Assembly: GCA_007115705.1 (NCBI GenBank)
Contig: QXEO01001819.1
Span: 496,001 to 560,000 of the forward strand
Direction of reading: 5' to 3'
DNA length: 64,000 nucleotides
From: Dactylis glomerata
Lineage: Eukaryota; Streptophyta; Magnoliopsida; Poales; Poaceae
The notes beneath the pieces were generated by a model. The model was not told where the DNA came from and made no database searches. It saw only the letters and a program-made list of their open reading frames with translations. The position numbers and the translations under genes are program-made. This document shows positions 47,253-57,740 of this stretch, in pieces (the stretch's first letter is position 1; each line of letters opens with the position of its first letter).

Positions 47253-50200
47253 CTACTTAGTACAACCGCCAGGTCCCCCATAATTGAACCTGTCAGTCAT
47301 AAGTCGACTGACTTGGTAGCAATCCTTATGGGATACATAAGATTCAACTCCGGGCATTGGAACAGGTGGATAACTTGTCTCATCTTCGTTGACATATCGC
47401 ATATCTTGAAATATAGATGAGTTTTCTCCGGGCCAGTGCCCATTGCCCATGGGTGGGCTAGGGTTCCGTGGAAGAGATGTAGTGTAACCGCCCCATTGTA
47501 CATGATTTGCGTAGTAATCCAAAGTGTTAAAAAGTCTCTTTGGCCAATATCCGACAGGTGCAAGCTTTTCACCACCACGGGCAAAGTGTAGCCACCAATC
47601 TCCACCATTTTTACTCTGTAAAATGGTTGTAGTGCCAGTGTTACGTATAAATGCTCACTCAAGTCATTGTAAATTTATTTAAAATAATTTTATTCGGTCA
47701 TTGTAATGAAAGAGAGAAATAAAATTCCCAACTCCCATTAGCACATAAGAACAATATATTCCATTGTTTAATAGTAAACAGAAATCAGAAACATTACAAG
47801 AAAGTTTATATCCCACCTTGAATATCTTGATAGTTATCTTACTTTTCACATCAAGAGTATCCCCTGGAGTAATAGGAGCATATTTAACGGGTACAAATCC
47901 ACTACATTTCAAGTCAAAGCATCCCGTTGACTTGTATCCATCAGCCTGTCAATTCCCATGAAAATCATTTGTTATACAAATTAAAACCTTCTATTTTGTG
48001 CCTTGGCCATGAAAATGCTCTCAATATGCTACCTCCACTTATGGGAGATTTTTTTTTGTGTTTCGATGTATATCAAGTGCCACACTATAAAGTATTCTTC
48101 TTATGAGTAACAATATGATAATCACACATGATGTTGTATGGTTTTACTTTCCATGTTATGTTAGCACCATGATGGGGAATTACAGAAGACATTCTCCATA
48201 GAAAATAAATAATATTGAAACATATAAGCTAAACCCGACTGCCGACCACCATCATTTGATAGGCGACAGTACCATCAGTTACCCCACGCGTCTCTCCCCA
48301 GGGAGGCGCCAAGGGCACCCCGCCTGGCGCCAGCAACACCCCCGGTGTGGTCGGCTCCCATTGCTGCCACTGTCATGGGCCCTTGCCACAGCGGTGGCGG
48401 CTCCCCTCGCTGCCGAAGGTTTCTTGGAGTGGTGGAAGACCGAGTCCACTGTTGGAGCAGCTGGGCGGCGAGAGTAGGGGAGGTGGTGGAGACCTTCTTC
48501 GGTGGCGCCATGACCGGCGACGAAGGCAGGGCTAGGGCAGGTGGTGTTGGACGAAACCTAGATCAGATCTGGGTGGATCTCCCGTGCCACCTACCCATAT
48601 CTTCTTTATTGTGTGGTAGGGCCAGATTCGGTGGAAGGACGCCCCTGTTCTACTGCTGCCTTTCTTGTTGCTAGCCATGGCCGTAGGTTGAAGTCGGAGC
48701 GGCAGATTCAATAGGGTTCCGACGGGTGGTGTGGGGCTACTAGCCCGACTTTGAATAAAGGAGGCGGTCCTAGGGTTCCAACTCGTGCCTAGATGAAGAT
48801 CTGCCAGATGTCCATCCCCATCAATCTAGGTGGAGTGTCGTATTCTGAAAGGCCCCCTCGGCAACCTCCACTGGGCATCATGCCTGGAGATTGCTGGATC
48901 GGATGGGATTTGGTCGTGCACACCCGTATTTTTATCTGAGCATTTGGTTTCAGAGTGAGCGTCGCGAAGTTCTACTGGCTGTTACCATCATGTCATACGA
49001 TTTTTCATTCCATGGTGAAGTCAGCTAGCGGAGAATGTCATGGAAGCTGAGATCTGAGGACTAGCAATGGTGGTTTGAGTCTTTGTGGCAATGTGGAATT
49101 GTCTTAGTGATTTGTGACTCAGAGCAGCGACATCGAAAGTGGGGATGACAACATAGGATAAGTTCAAAGTTTTACATTTCAAGGTGAAAATTCAAGGTCT
49201 GGTCTTAATTAGTTGTGCCTGGCAATGGCCTTGTTAAAGGCATTATTTTTGTAAGCGAGGACTTCCTCCAGGGTGAAAACCAAAGATCTATGATCGGGCG
49301 ATGATGGTGCTTGTGCACTATTTTCTTCTTGGAGGCGTCGCTTTTGGAGAAGCTGGACTTCTAGTGTTATATTGGTGGTATTGTGCTACTTCTCCAAGGA
49401 ATTAATCACCGATTTTTTTTATAATTCTTGTTTTTTCTTTTAGCTATGTGCATCTGTATTGCCACTAGGGCATTGTATTGTTGCAAAGGCTGGCTGTAAT
49501 TGGTATCTCCTCTATATTAATATATGCTCCTTATCGTAGTTATACAAGCTAAACCCAATTACAAAGAGGTGGAAAGACATACCGTCCATCCTACAAGGAA
49601 ATGTGTTTTGTTATCACCATAACGAGAAGGAGCAATCTACACAAGTTAGAAAAATATTTTAGAATTATGGAGCAATACATACTTCAAATACAACATTTAT
49701 TCATGAGTAAGGACAAATTGACTTACGTTCCATCCGGCTTGTACAAGATTAAAATTCTCAAAATGATCTTTTTGGTAATTTGTTAACCATATTTCAGCTG
49801 ATATTTGTCCCTCCTTGACATTCAATGTTTCAGACACATCTAAAGTAGCCACGGCTCCATAAAATTTTGTTTCAAAAAAGGGTATTGACACGTAAATTGC
49901 GAGCTGTAAAATAAATATCAACGTAATTAATAGTACCTCAAGATGGTTTTGTATGAAAGAGGGATATATTTATAGATTGTCTTTCCCAATACTTTATAAT
50001 AAAGATATGCAAGAATAAAAACAAAGACCAATCATAGTCTATTACTGGTAATATTCAAAAACATTAATAAAAAATTGGGGGTAACTAAGATTCAAGTGAA
50101 TTAAACAAGATAGGTCTTTTAAGAAGAAAATAATGAATTCATTTTACTATTGTATGTGTAGTAACAATATGTCGGTTAGCGTAAACTAGCCAATACTTTG

Positions 50201-51238
50201 TATTACACCCTCAATTTACCAGATTTGATATGTCATAGGGGATGCAATAATTTTTTTTAGCTGGTGCTTGAGAATAGTGTTTTACAAAATTATGCATTAC
50301 AAAAAAATCTCAAACATACATAGATGTGAATCATGTCATATCATGAAAAATTATGATCAAATATACTCTGCACAAATAAGAAAAAGTTTAACTTCTTTTT
50401 TGACATTGTAACATAAACCATTTGTCTTCATTTGGCATGGGCCTATTTTGTACAAATGAACAATAATATCTTTATAAAATTTTCATCTATCAGTGGAACT
50501 AGAGATCATGCAAAAATTATGATCAATTATACACTGCACAAATAAGAAAAAGTTTAACTTCTTTTTTGAACATTGTAACAGAAACCATGTCTTCTTTTGG
50601 CATGGGCCTATTTTGTACAAACGAACAATAATATCTTTATAAAATTTTCATCTATCAGTGGAACTAGAGGAGTAGACACGCCATACATATGATTTTATTC
50701 TAATGTCATTTTTACTACCCAAAATGTTAATTTTACATCCTTAAAGTATAAGAAATCCAATATGAAAACTCCCGAAAACCAGACTGCAAGGTCAGTTATG
50801 AAGAAGCCTCTCAAATCACATTTTTCACCAAATTAAATCCGAACGTACTTCTTTATCTGAAGAATGGCTTCAAGTAAAACATTGAAGATCATGAAAAGTA
50901 ATAAATTGATTTGCATAGGATTGGGGTTATGATTTTCATTTGAATACGGCCTTAGTTGGTTCTCATTCCAGAAAATAATAAGTAGAATAAATATAACATG
51001 ATATATACTATAATTATTTTTTTATGAAATATGAATGTACCATACATAAGAGTGAACTTACATGATCGATCATTTCGTTGTTTGCTGGTTTGGCCGCAAT
51101 TGATAGCAAGCTCTCATTAAAGAATGCCCCTGTTTTGAATCTCATGTGCCTCTGAAGGTATGGCTTGTGACACCATGTTGTAGCAACTTTATCAAGGCAA
51201 AAGATAGAGAGTAGCAAGAAAACATACACCAGTTTCAT
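47253..51238 (-). CDS. Neprosin-domain protein gene, left copy (five exons)
   Basis: Exons on the minus strand: 51062-51238, 49727-49903, 49583-49636, 47817-47945 and 47253-47615. All joints are in phase 0, giving 299 residues. Introns are GT...AG. A signal peptide (MKLVYVFLLLSIFCLDKVATT) sends it to the secretory path. The core follows the plant neprosin family (PF03080, glutamic prolyl peptidases): EGQISAEIWL, GDNKTHFLVGWT, STGCFDLKCSGFVPV, GYWPKRLFNTLDYYANHVQW, GHWPGENSSIFQDM and FNYGGPGGC. The family's usual WGGE is WGGY here (Tyr223), so a glutamate thought to be catalytic may be gone. The N-terminal activation-peptide domain seems absent, which makes it about 80-100 residues shorter than usual relatives. 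A TATA box lies at 51308-51316. A LINE sits in intron 3. Confidence 0.88.
48226..48236. repeat. 11-bp target-site duplication of intron LINE, left
   Basis: AAGCTAAACCC is repeated at 49546-49556. The right neprosin copy has one near-identical site (about 54665) with no insert. Confidence 0.85.
48237..49545 (+). mobile_element. LINE-type insertion in intron 3 of the left neprosin gene
   Basis: 1,309 bp flanked by 11-bp duplications. The right end (GGCTGTAATTGGTATCTCCT ... TATTAATATATGCTCCTTATCG) is a familiar LINE 3' tail in grasses, though the poly-A has been replaced by a short GTAGTTATAC. The left part is GC-rich. No intact reverse transcriptase remains. It lies in sense to the plus strand, antisense to the gene. 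Confidence 0.8.
49546..49556. repeat. 11-bp target-site duplication of intron LINE, right
   Basis: Matches 48226-48236. Confidence 0.85.
50340..50669. repeat. 165-bp tandem duplication in intron 1 of the left neprosin gene
   Basis: Units 50340-50504 and 50505-50669 are nearly identical, each ending TCTATCAGTGGAACTAGAG. The right gene copy has a single version at about 55645-55810, so the duplication happened after the gene pair formed. Confidence 0.85.
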
Positions 51239-51307
51239 CTTTTCCTGAAAGAAATGTGAATGCTTGCACTATCCTTCAAGATAGATATGATAGAAACCGA
51301 GTAAACA

Positions 51308-51316
51308 ATTTATATA
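51308..51316 (-). promoter_or_regulatory. TATA box, left neprosin gene
   Basis: Minus-strand TATATAAAT about 70 bp before the ATG, conserved at the same distance in the right copy. Confidence 0.6.
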
Positions 51317-52068
51317 GATGAAAATATTAATGGAAGATATAAATATGTATGCCATTTATTGTGCATTTGCACATATATATTCACTAATGAAAGCAAATTA
51401 ATATTGTCGCATACCCATACATAATCTAATAATCTATAAATGATGATAACTTATTGTGCTCCTTGATATGAAAATTAAATTCTATATCCTATATATTTAC
51501 GGAAAAGATTGATATCATTGTAGATATGCATATAATCCATAAATGACAATAATTTATTGTGCTCCTTGGGGAGGAAATTAAATTCTAGTTCCTATGCATT
51601 TATAAATATATATTTATATTGTTGTAGGCATGCACATAATAATTCATAAAGCACTTTTATGTGCCTTCTTAGCATCTTTTTTAGTGGATACAAATTCACA
51701 CCAATCTAATATGATTCGCTAGATTATTACATGGTAGTATAGAAATAGGGGATTGCTTCTGATTGGTTCTAAGACTCTTGGGTTCACATGATTAGAGAAA
51801 TGAAAGAATATACAAACATAGGATTATAATTTTTTGCACAAATTTCCTAAAAATTAAAATATATTGAAATTATTTCTAAAACGTGGAATGAAACACAATC
51901 TGAGATGGATCACCGCTCAATTTGGACAAGTATTATATTTTTTAAGCTTTCGTCGCCACATGATGAAATTCCTTTTGGACCATTCATATTTTTCCCATTG
52001 GGTTTATGATACCGATGTGACTTTGGCAATGGCATCAAGCTAGGAGCTAAGTTTGATCAGGGTAATGG

Positions 52069-52085
52069 AGATAGGAAGCACTTTT
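52069..52085. repeat. 17-bp target-site duplication, left
   Basis: AGATAGGAAGCACTTTT occurs here and at 52234-52250 on either side of a 148-bp insert. Without the insert the LINE reading frame is continuous across the site. Confidence 0.88.
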
Positions 52086-52233
52086 TAGATAAAAGGCATC
52101 TCTGCCCGACTTTAAATTAATAAAGCCGCCATAAAAGCAAGGCAAAAGGTTCGATACAACAGTCAAGCACAGGCGAAATTCACAAGACAACACTTGTCTT
52201 GCGCGCCAGATTTGGGAATGCCTGGTGGTTTTT
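52086..52233 (-). mobile_element. Short 5'-truncated LINE copy nested in the older LINE
   Basis: A 148-bp insert whose minus-strand 3' end (TTTATTAATTTAAAGTCGGG ... ATCTAAAA) is the same tail as that of the host LINE at about 53160-53204. So a member of the same LINE family inserted, antisense, into an older copy. Confidence 0.8.
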
Positions 52234-52250
52234 AGATAGGAAGCACTTTT
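52234..52250. repeat. 17-bp target-site duplication, right
   Basis: Matches 52069-52085. Confidence 0.88.
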
Positions 52251-53715
52251 GGACTGACTGGTGGTTTGGGAATGCCCCCTTGAGCGTCAGATTTGCACGT
52301 CTCTTTGAAATCTCGGCTGATCCAGAGCGTCTGGTATCCCAGATGTATAATGTGGGAACTTTGGCCAACTGGAACGCCTAAGTTGGGAAGAGCTACAAAA
52401 TGAAATCAGAGATCATCGCTTCTCGACTGCTCCGAACAGTGTGTCCTGGGGTCTGGAACTTTCCGGGGTTTTTTCCTACCAAATCGCTGTATACGAAAAT
52501 GATTGGTGGGGTACGGTGGCCCATGCTAAAGACATTTGGAAGATTGCTTGCCCACTTAAAGTTAGGATCCTGCTATGGCAGATGGCCAAAGACAGATTGC
52601 GCTCCAATGCGTAAATTAAACGTAGACACGGTCAATCGAACGGCAACTGTACGCTCTGTCACCACGAGGTGGAAGACGCAGCTCATATCTTTTTCACATG
52701 CTCTCTCTCGCAATTTGCCTGGAGCGGTACTTGTGAACTTCTTTCAGTGGACTGGAATCCTTCCTCCTTCGCAGACCTCTTTGCTATTATTAATCCCTTT
52801 AAGGGGATTTTGAAGCGTTTTCTATGGATGTTGTTCGCGGTCCAAGGATGGGAGCTCTGGGTCACGAGAAACAAATTTTCGATCGAAGTAAATTCCCTAA
52901 GCGTCTCGCTAACGGCTTTTTCCAAACTACAATTTTTTTGCAGCTCTGGAGGATGCTGCAAAAGTCAAAGGTTCATCCCATGCTGGACGAGGTGGACGCA
53001 AAGCGTAAGGAAATCTACACCACCGTGGCTAGTTAGCTTAGCAAGCAACAACATTATTCAGTGTGTGCATGCTGTTTTGTCCCTCTCCCGTCTACCTCCG
53101 AACTTTATTGATGTACATTAGTCTGGCTTGCGAGCACTGCTACCTTATATCTGTGATCTTTATTAATTTAAAGCAGGGCACGAGGTGCCTACATTCTAAA
53201 AAAACACCCTCTGCTCTGCTCGTTTCCCTGCCCCTTCCACACCCTTTGACTTTAGCAATGCTCTCATGTCCCTGGCGCATTCCTGGCAGCGAATCGAGAC
53301 TCGTTGCTGGAGAACCTGGTCGTCGCCCTCCAGTTGGGCGACGGGCGGCGCGCGCAATGGGTATGCCAATCCATTTCAAAAAAACACTAGTAGTCCTGGT
53401 AGGTTTGGGGTAGGCCTCACTCCTCGCGTTGGTCCTCCTATAAATGGATATGTATAAATTGTCTTTTGTGTCAAGCTGAAATAAACCCCATCTTCCAATT
53501 GCTAACCCAACATCTCCAATTATCTCATCTACCCCATTATCTTCTCAAGTCATCGATCATGGCACTAACCCATAGGCGACGCTCTCGCCCACCTGGTGAA
53601 CCATCCCAATAATCCACACAACAAAGGCACTCATATCGCATATTATGTATAAAAATTAACATAGTAACATCTGCAATACTTGTACTTATTAAACACATTA
53701 TATCATAGGGAAACA

Positions 53716-56416
53716 CTAATTAGTGCAACCGCCAGGTCCCCCATAACTAAACTTGTTAGTCATAAATCGACTAACTTGATAGCAATCCTTATGTGATACA
53801 TAAGAGTAAACTCCGGGCATTGGAACAGGAGGATATCCTGTCTCATCTTCGTTGATATATTGCATATCTTGAAATGTTAATGAGTTTTTTCCGGGCCAGT
53901 GCCCATTGCCCATGGGCGGGCTAGGGCTCCCTGGAAGAGATGTAGTGTAACCGCCCCATTGTACATGATCTGCATAGTAATCCAAAGTATTGAAAATACT
54001 CTTTGGCCAATATCCGATGGGTGCAAGCTTTTCACCACCACGGGCAAAGTGTAGCCACCAATCTCCATCATCTTTACTCTATAAAATGATTGGAGTGCTA
54101 GTGTTATATATAAATACTCACTCAAATCATTCAAAAATCTATGTAATACTAATTTTGTTTGGTCATTGTAATGAAAGAGAGAAATAAATTTCTATGTTAA
54201 AATAGTAAAAACAAATAATACAAACATTGCAAGAAAGTTGACATCCCACCTTGAATATCTTGATAGTTATCTTACTTTTCATATCAAGAGTATCCCCTGG
54301 AGTAATAGGTGCATAGTTAACAGGTACAAATCCTTTACACTTCAAGTCAAAACATCCAGTTGAGGTGTATCCATCAGCCTGACCATTCCCATAAAAATCA
54401 TAATTATTCAAATAAAACCCTTCTATTATGTGCCTTGGTCATGAAAATAATGTTAATATGCTTTCATATATGGGAGACAATTTTATTGTTGTGTTTTGAT
54501 GTTTATATATCATGTGCCATGCCATATATTATTCTTCTTATGAGTAATAATATGATAATTCTCCATGATGTTTTCAGGTTTTACTTTTCCATGTTATGTT
54601 AGCACCATGATGGGGAATTGCACAGGTACATTGTCCAAAGAAATCTAAAGTAAATTGAATATATAAGCTAAAACCCATTACAAAGAGGTGAAAAGTTGAT
54701 GACATACCGTCCATCCTATAAGGAAATGTGTTTTGTTATCACCATAATAAGAAGGTGCAATCTACGTAAGTTAGGGAAATATTTTAGAATTATCAAGCAA
54801 AGGATACTTCAAATAAAACAAATTTTCATGAGTAAGGACAAATTGACTTACGTTCCATCCAACATGTATAAGATTAAGAGTCTCGTGGTGGCCTTCTTGA
54901 AAATTTGCTACCCAGATTTCTGCAGATATTTGTCCCTCCTTGACAACCAATGTTTCGAAAACATCTAAAGTAGCCATGGCTCCATAATATTTTGTTACAA
55001 AAAAGGGTATTGACTCATAAACTGCGAGCTGGAAAGAAATATCACGTAATTAATAGCACCTCATGATGGATTTTCAAGAAATAGAGATATTTACTGATTT
55101 TGTTTCCTAATAGTTTATAATAAAGATGTGCAAGAATAAAAACAAAGACCAATTTTATTCTAATAGTTGTACTCCCTCCTTCTTAGTTTATTAGGCCTAC
55201 ACATTCACCTAGGTCATCAATTTAATCTATATAATATAAATTATATAACTAAAAAATTATACCATTAATTAGTAAACAAGCTGAAGTTTTTTATAATATA
55301 TTTTTGTAATATATATCTCATATTATGTTAGTCAAACTAACAACCTAGTAGTACGCATAAGACTAATAAACTGAGAAGGAGGGAGTAATATTTTCAAGAC
55401 TTTAACAAAAAAATTGGGGGTAGCCATGATTCAAATGAATGAAACAAGATCGAGGGAAACATGAGTAACAGTATGTTGGTAAGCGTGAACTAGCTCAATT
55501 TACCAGATTTGACACATCAAAGAAGATAGAATATGATATTTTTAGTGGATTTTGTATATGTAAAGGATTAATTCTTGGGTATAACGTTTTATAAATTATG
55601 CATTATAAAAAAGCCTTGAACATACATAGATGTGAATCATGTCATATCATGCAAAAAGTATAATCGAGTATACACTACACAAAAAAGGAAAAAAGTTAAC
55701 TTATTTTTTTGAAAATTTGTAACGCAAACCACTTGTTTTATTTCTACATAGGCCTTTTTGCATAAACATAAAATAATCTTTATAAACTTTTCATCTGTTA
55801 GTCGAACTAGAGAAGTAAATACACCATACATATGAACTTATTCTAATGTGATCTTCTAGCTTCCAATTTTTTTAATTTTACATCCTTAAACTATAAGAAA
55901 TCCAATATGGGAACTCCACAAAACCTAATTGCATGGCAAGTCATGAAGCAACCTCTTGCATCACATTTGACCAAATTAAATCATAATGAACTTCTTTATT
56001 AAAAGGAGTTGCTTCAAGTCAAACATAGGAGATCATTAAAAGTAATAAAGTGATTTGCATACAACGGGGTTATGATTTTCATTTGAATATGGACTTGTCA
56101 TGTTCTTTTTATAATTAAAATTTGCATGTCTTAATAAGTGTAGTTTTTCAGTTGGTTCTATAGAAAAGACTAAATAGACTAAAGATAACATGATAGATAT
56201 AATATATGAATGTACCATACATAAGAATGAACTTACATGGTCAATCATTTCAGCGTTTCCTGGTTTGGTATCAATTGATAGTAAGCTCCCATTAGAGGAT
56301 GCCCCTGTTTTGAATCCCATGTGCCTCTGAATGTATGACTTGTGACACCATGTTGTAGCAACTTTATCAAGGCAAAAGATTGAGAGTAGCAAGAATACAC
56401 ACACAAGTTTCATCAT
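53716..56416 (-). CDS. Neprosin-domain protein gene, right copy (five exons)
   Basis: Exons on the minus strand: 56237-56416, 54852-55028, 54708-54761, 54250-54378 and 53716-54078. All joints are phase 0, 300 residues. It starts with two ATG codons (56416, 56413); the second matches the left copy's start. The signal peptide MKLVCVFLLLSIFCLDKVATT is present, and the neprosin motifs are the same as in the left copy (STGCFDLKCKGFVPV, GYWPKSIFNTLDYYADHVQW, FSYGGPGGC). The WGGE glutamate is again Tyr (Tyr224). Exon sizes equal those of the left gene except one extra codon in exon 1. No stop or frameshift is seen in either gene, so both may be expressed. A MITE lies in intron 1. The substrate is unknown; neprosins characterised elsewhere cut after proline. 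Confidence 0.88.
55172..55385. mobile_element. Stowaway-type MITE in intron 1 of the right neprosin gene
   Basis: A 214-bp AT-rich element with terminal inverted repeats CTCCCTCCTTCTTAGTTTAT and its reverse complement, flanked by TA on both sides (55170-55171, 55386-55387). The left gene copy has no such element at this place. Confidence 0.92.
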
Positions 56417-56480
56417 TCCTTGAAAGAACTGTGAATTCTTGCACTATCCTTCAAGGTAGATACGATATCAAATGAGTAAA

Positions 56481-56494
56481 CAATTTATATAAAT
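56481..56494 (-). promoter_or_regulatory. TATA box, right neprosin gene
   Basis: Minus-strand ATTTATATAAATTG about 70 bp before the ATG. Confidence 0.6.
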
Positions 56495-56837
56495 GGGGAT
56501 TAATGGAAGATATAAGTATGTCATTTATTGTGCTATTTGGAAGCAAATGAAAGTAAATACTCCTTAATGAAAATGAATTAATATTGCTGTATAGGCGTAT
56601 AACCATATCTTAATCTATAAATGATGATAACTTATTGTGCTCCTTGATGTGGAAATCAAATTATGTATCATATATATTTATGAACAAGATTTATATCGTG
56701 TAGATATGCATAGAATCCATAAACGACAATAATTTATTGTGCTTCTTGGATGGAAATTAAATTATATATCCTACGCATTTATGAAAAAATATTGATACTA
56801 TTGTTGTACATATGTATAAAATTCATAAAGTACAAAA

Positions 56838-56865
56838 CTAGCTAAATGCCTGCGCGTTGCTATGG
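56838..56865 (-). mobile_element. Helitron-like 3' terminus, decayed
   Basis: Minus-strand CCATAGCAACGCGCAGGCAT ends in CTAG (56841 down to 56838) followed by T. It resembles the intact end at 13796-13824 with mutations in the stem. The body would extend right, perhaps to about 57710. Confidence 0.45.
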
Positions 56866-57711
56866 AGTAACATTTCAAATATATATTTATCAGATCAGTT
56901 CGATCTATATTATGATATTTTTTGCTCGTAGCATTTTTTTCTTGACCATTATTCATCATTGTTGTGTCATCTCCTCTACCACAGTCAAATGAGGTTCTTC
57001 CTTGTTTCCCTCTGAACTCATCATGTATGTCCCTCTCCTCCCCTCCCACTAGAGGGAACCACTATACTCGCGTGTTTTTACACTTTGGCAACCCTCCCAA
57101 GCGAGGTTCTGATATTTGTTTTTTCTTAAGAATAAAAAATATTGTTGTAGTAACTTTCTCGTCCAAGGGGTTTATTTGCAATACCACATATATAGCCAAG
57201 TTTGATCCAATAAAACATATCGTCTGACTGTTTGAAATGGGCTCAAACTGAAGATGATCTCCTCACTATGAAACACATCTAGGCAGTAAACTCATAAGCA
57301 AAATATTTTGTCTTATTTTAGAATGGATGCAACAACCATGCAGTTTCCATCATTTATAGTAGATCATGAATAGTAAAGTCACCATTTTTCTCTTCGTGGT
57401 TCTTGTCTACCTGTATTTTAGCTATGTCGTCACTACTATGTTGTTCCACTCTCATGTCCCGCTACTCCATTTTTGTTAACATGTATTGTCACCTAATGCC
57501 TTATCCATGAGCTCGATAAATATATGTTGGGTCATTTTTGTAGGATTTAAATAAGAAAGAATATTTCCTTATTTCTATATTTCTTCTTAGTGGTTGAATA
57601 GTCGGTGTTATTATTAGGTGTTGGATGCTTGCCGTATCTTTCATGTCTGGCGCTAGCTACCTTCTCTATCTATTGATTGATTTCTGGTTGTTCCTTTGGT
57701 CATTCTAGATA
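56866..57711. other. Intergenic or Helitron body, no gene seen
   Basis: AT-rich, with an 87-codon frame at 56964-57227 that has no domain. Confidence 0.45.
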
Positions 57712-57740
57712 CTAGATGACCCGGTGCGCCACTGGCGCAC
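57712..57740 (-). mobile_element. Helitron 3' terminus, minus strand
   Basis: A perfect 7-bp stem (GTGCGCC 57724-57730 and GGCGCAC 57734-57740), then CTAG at 57715-57712 and host T on the minus strand. It is the same family as the end at 3084. Both also share GTGTCATAGAGG about 120-150 bp inside. The body runs rightwards past the RPN2 exons; its 5' end is not located. Confidence 0.7.

Larger units (their letters stand above)
46960..51700. repeat. Segmental tandem duplication, left copy
   Basis: It aligns with 53437-56830 over the neprosin gene, its introns, the 3' flank (for example CTTCTCAAGTCGTCGGTCA against CTTCTCAAGTCATCGATCA) and the 5' flank past the TATA box. It is longer than the right copy because of a LINE insertion and a 165-bp internal duplication. 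Confidence 0.85.
51990..53204 (+). pseudogene. Decayed LINE, 3' end of ORF2 (zf-RVT region)
   Basis: Read in pieces, the frames give KLGAKFDQGNGD (about 52037-52072), FWTDWWFGNAPLSVRFARLF (from about 52249) and AAHIFFTCSLSQFAWSG (from about 52678), then NPFKGILKRFLWMLFAVQGW. These match the zinc-binding C-terminus of plant LINE reverse transcriptases (PF13966 style). Stops and frameshifts break it. The tail TTATTAATTTAAAGCAGGGC with a poly-A run ends at 53204. It separates the two neprosin copies. Confidence 0.8.
53437..56830. repeat. Segmental tandem duplication, right copy
   Basis: Second copy of the neprosin block. It starts near CCTATAAATGGATATG, the counterpart of GCTATAAAAGGATATG at 46963, and ends where a Helitron-like end begins at 56838. 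Confidence 0.85.
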
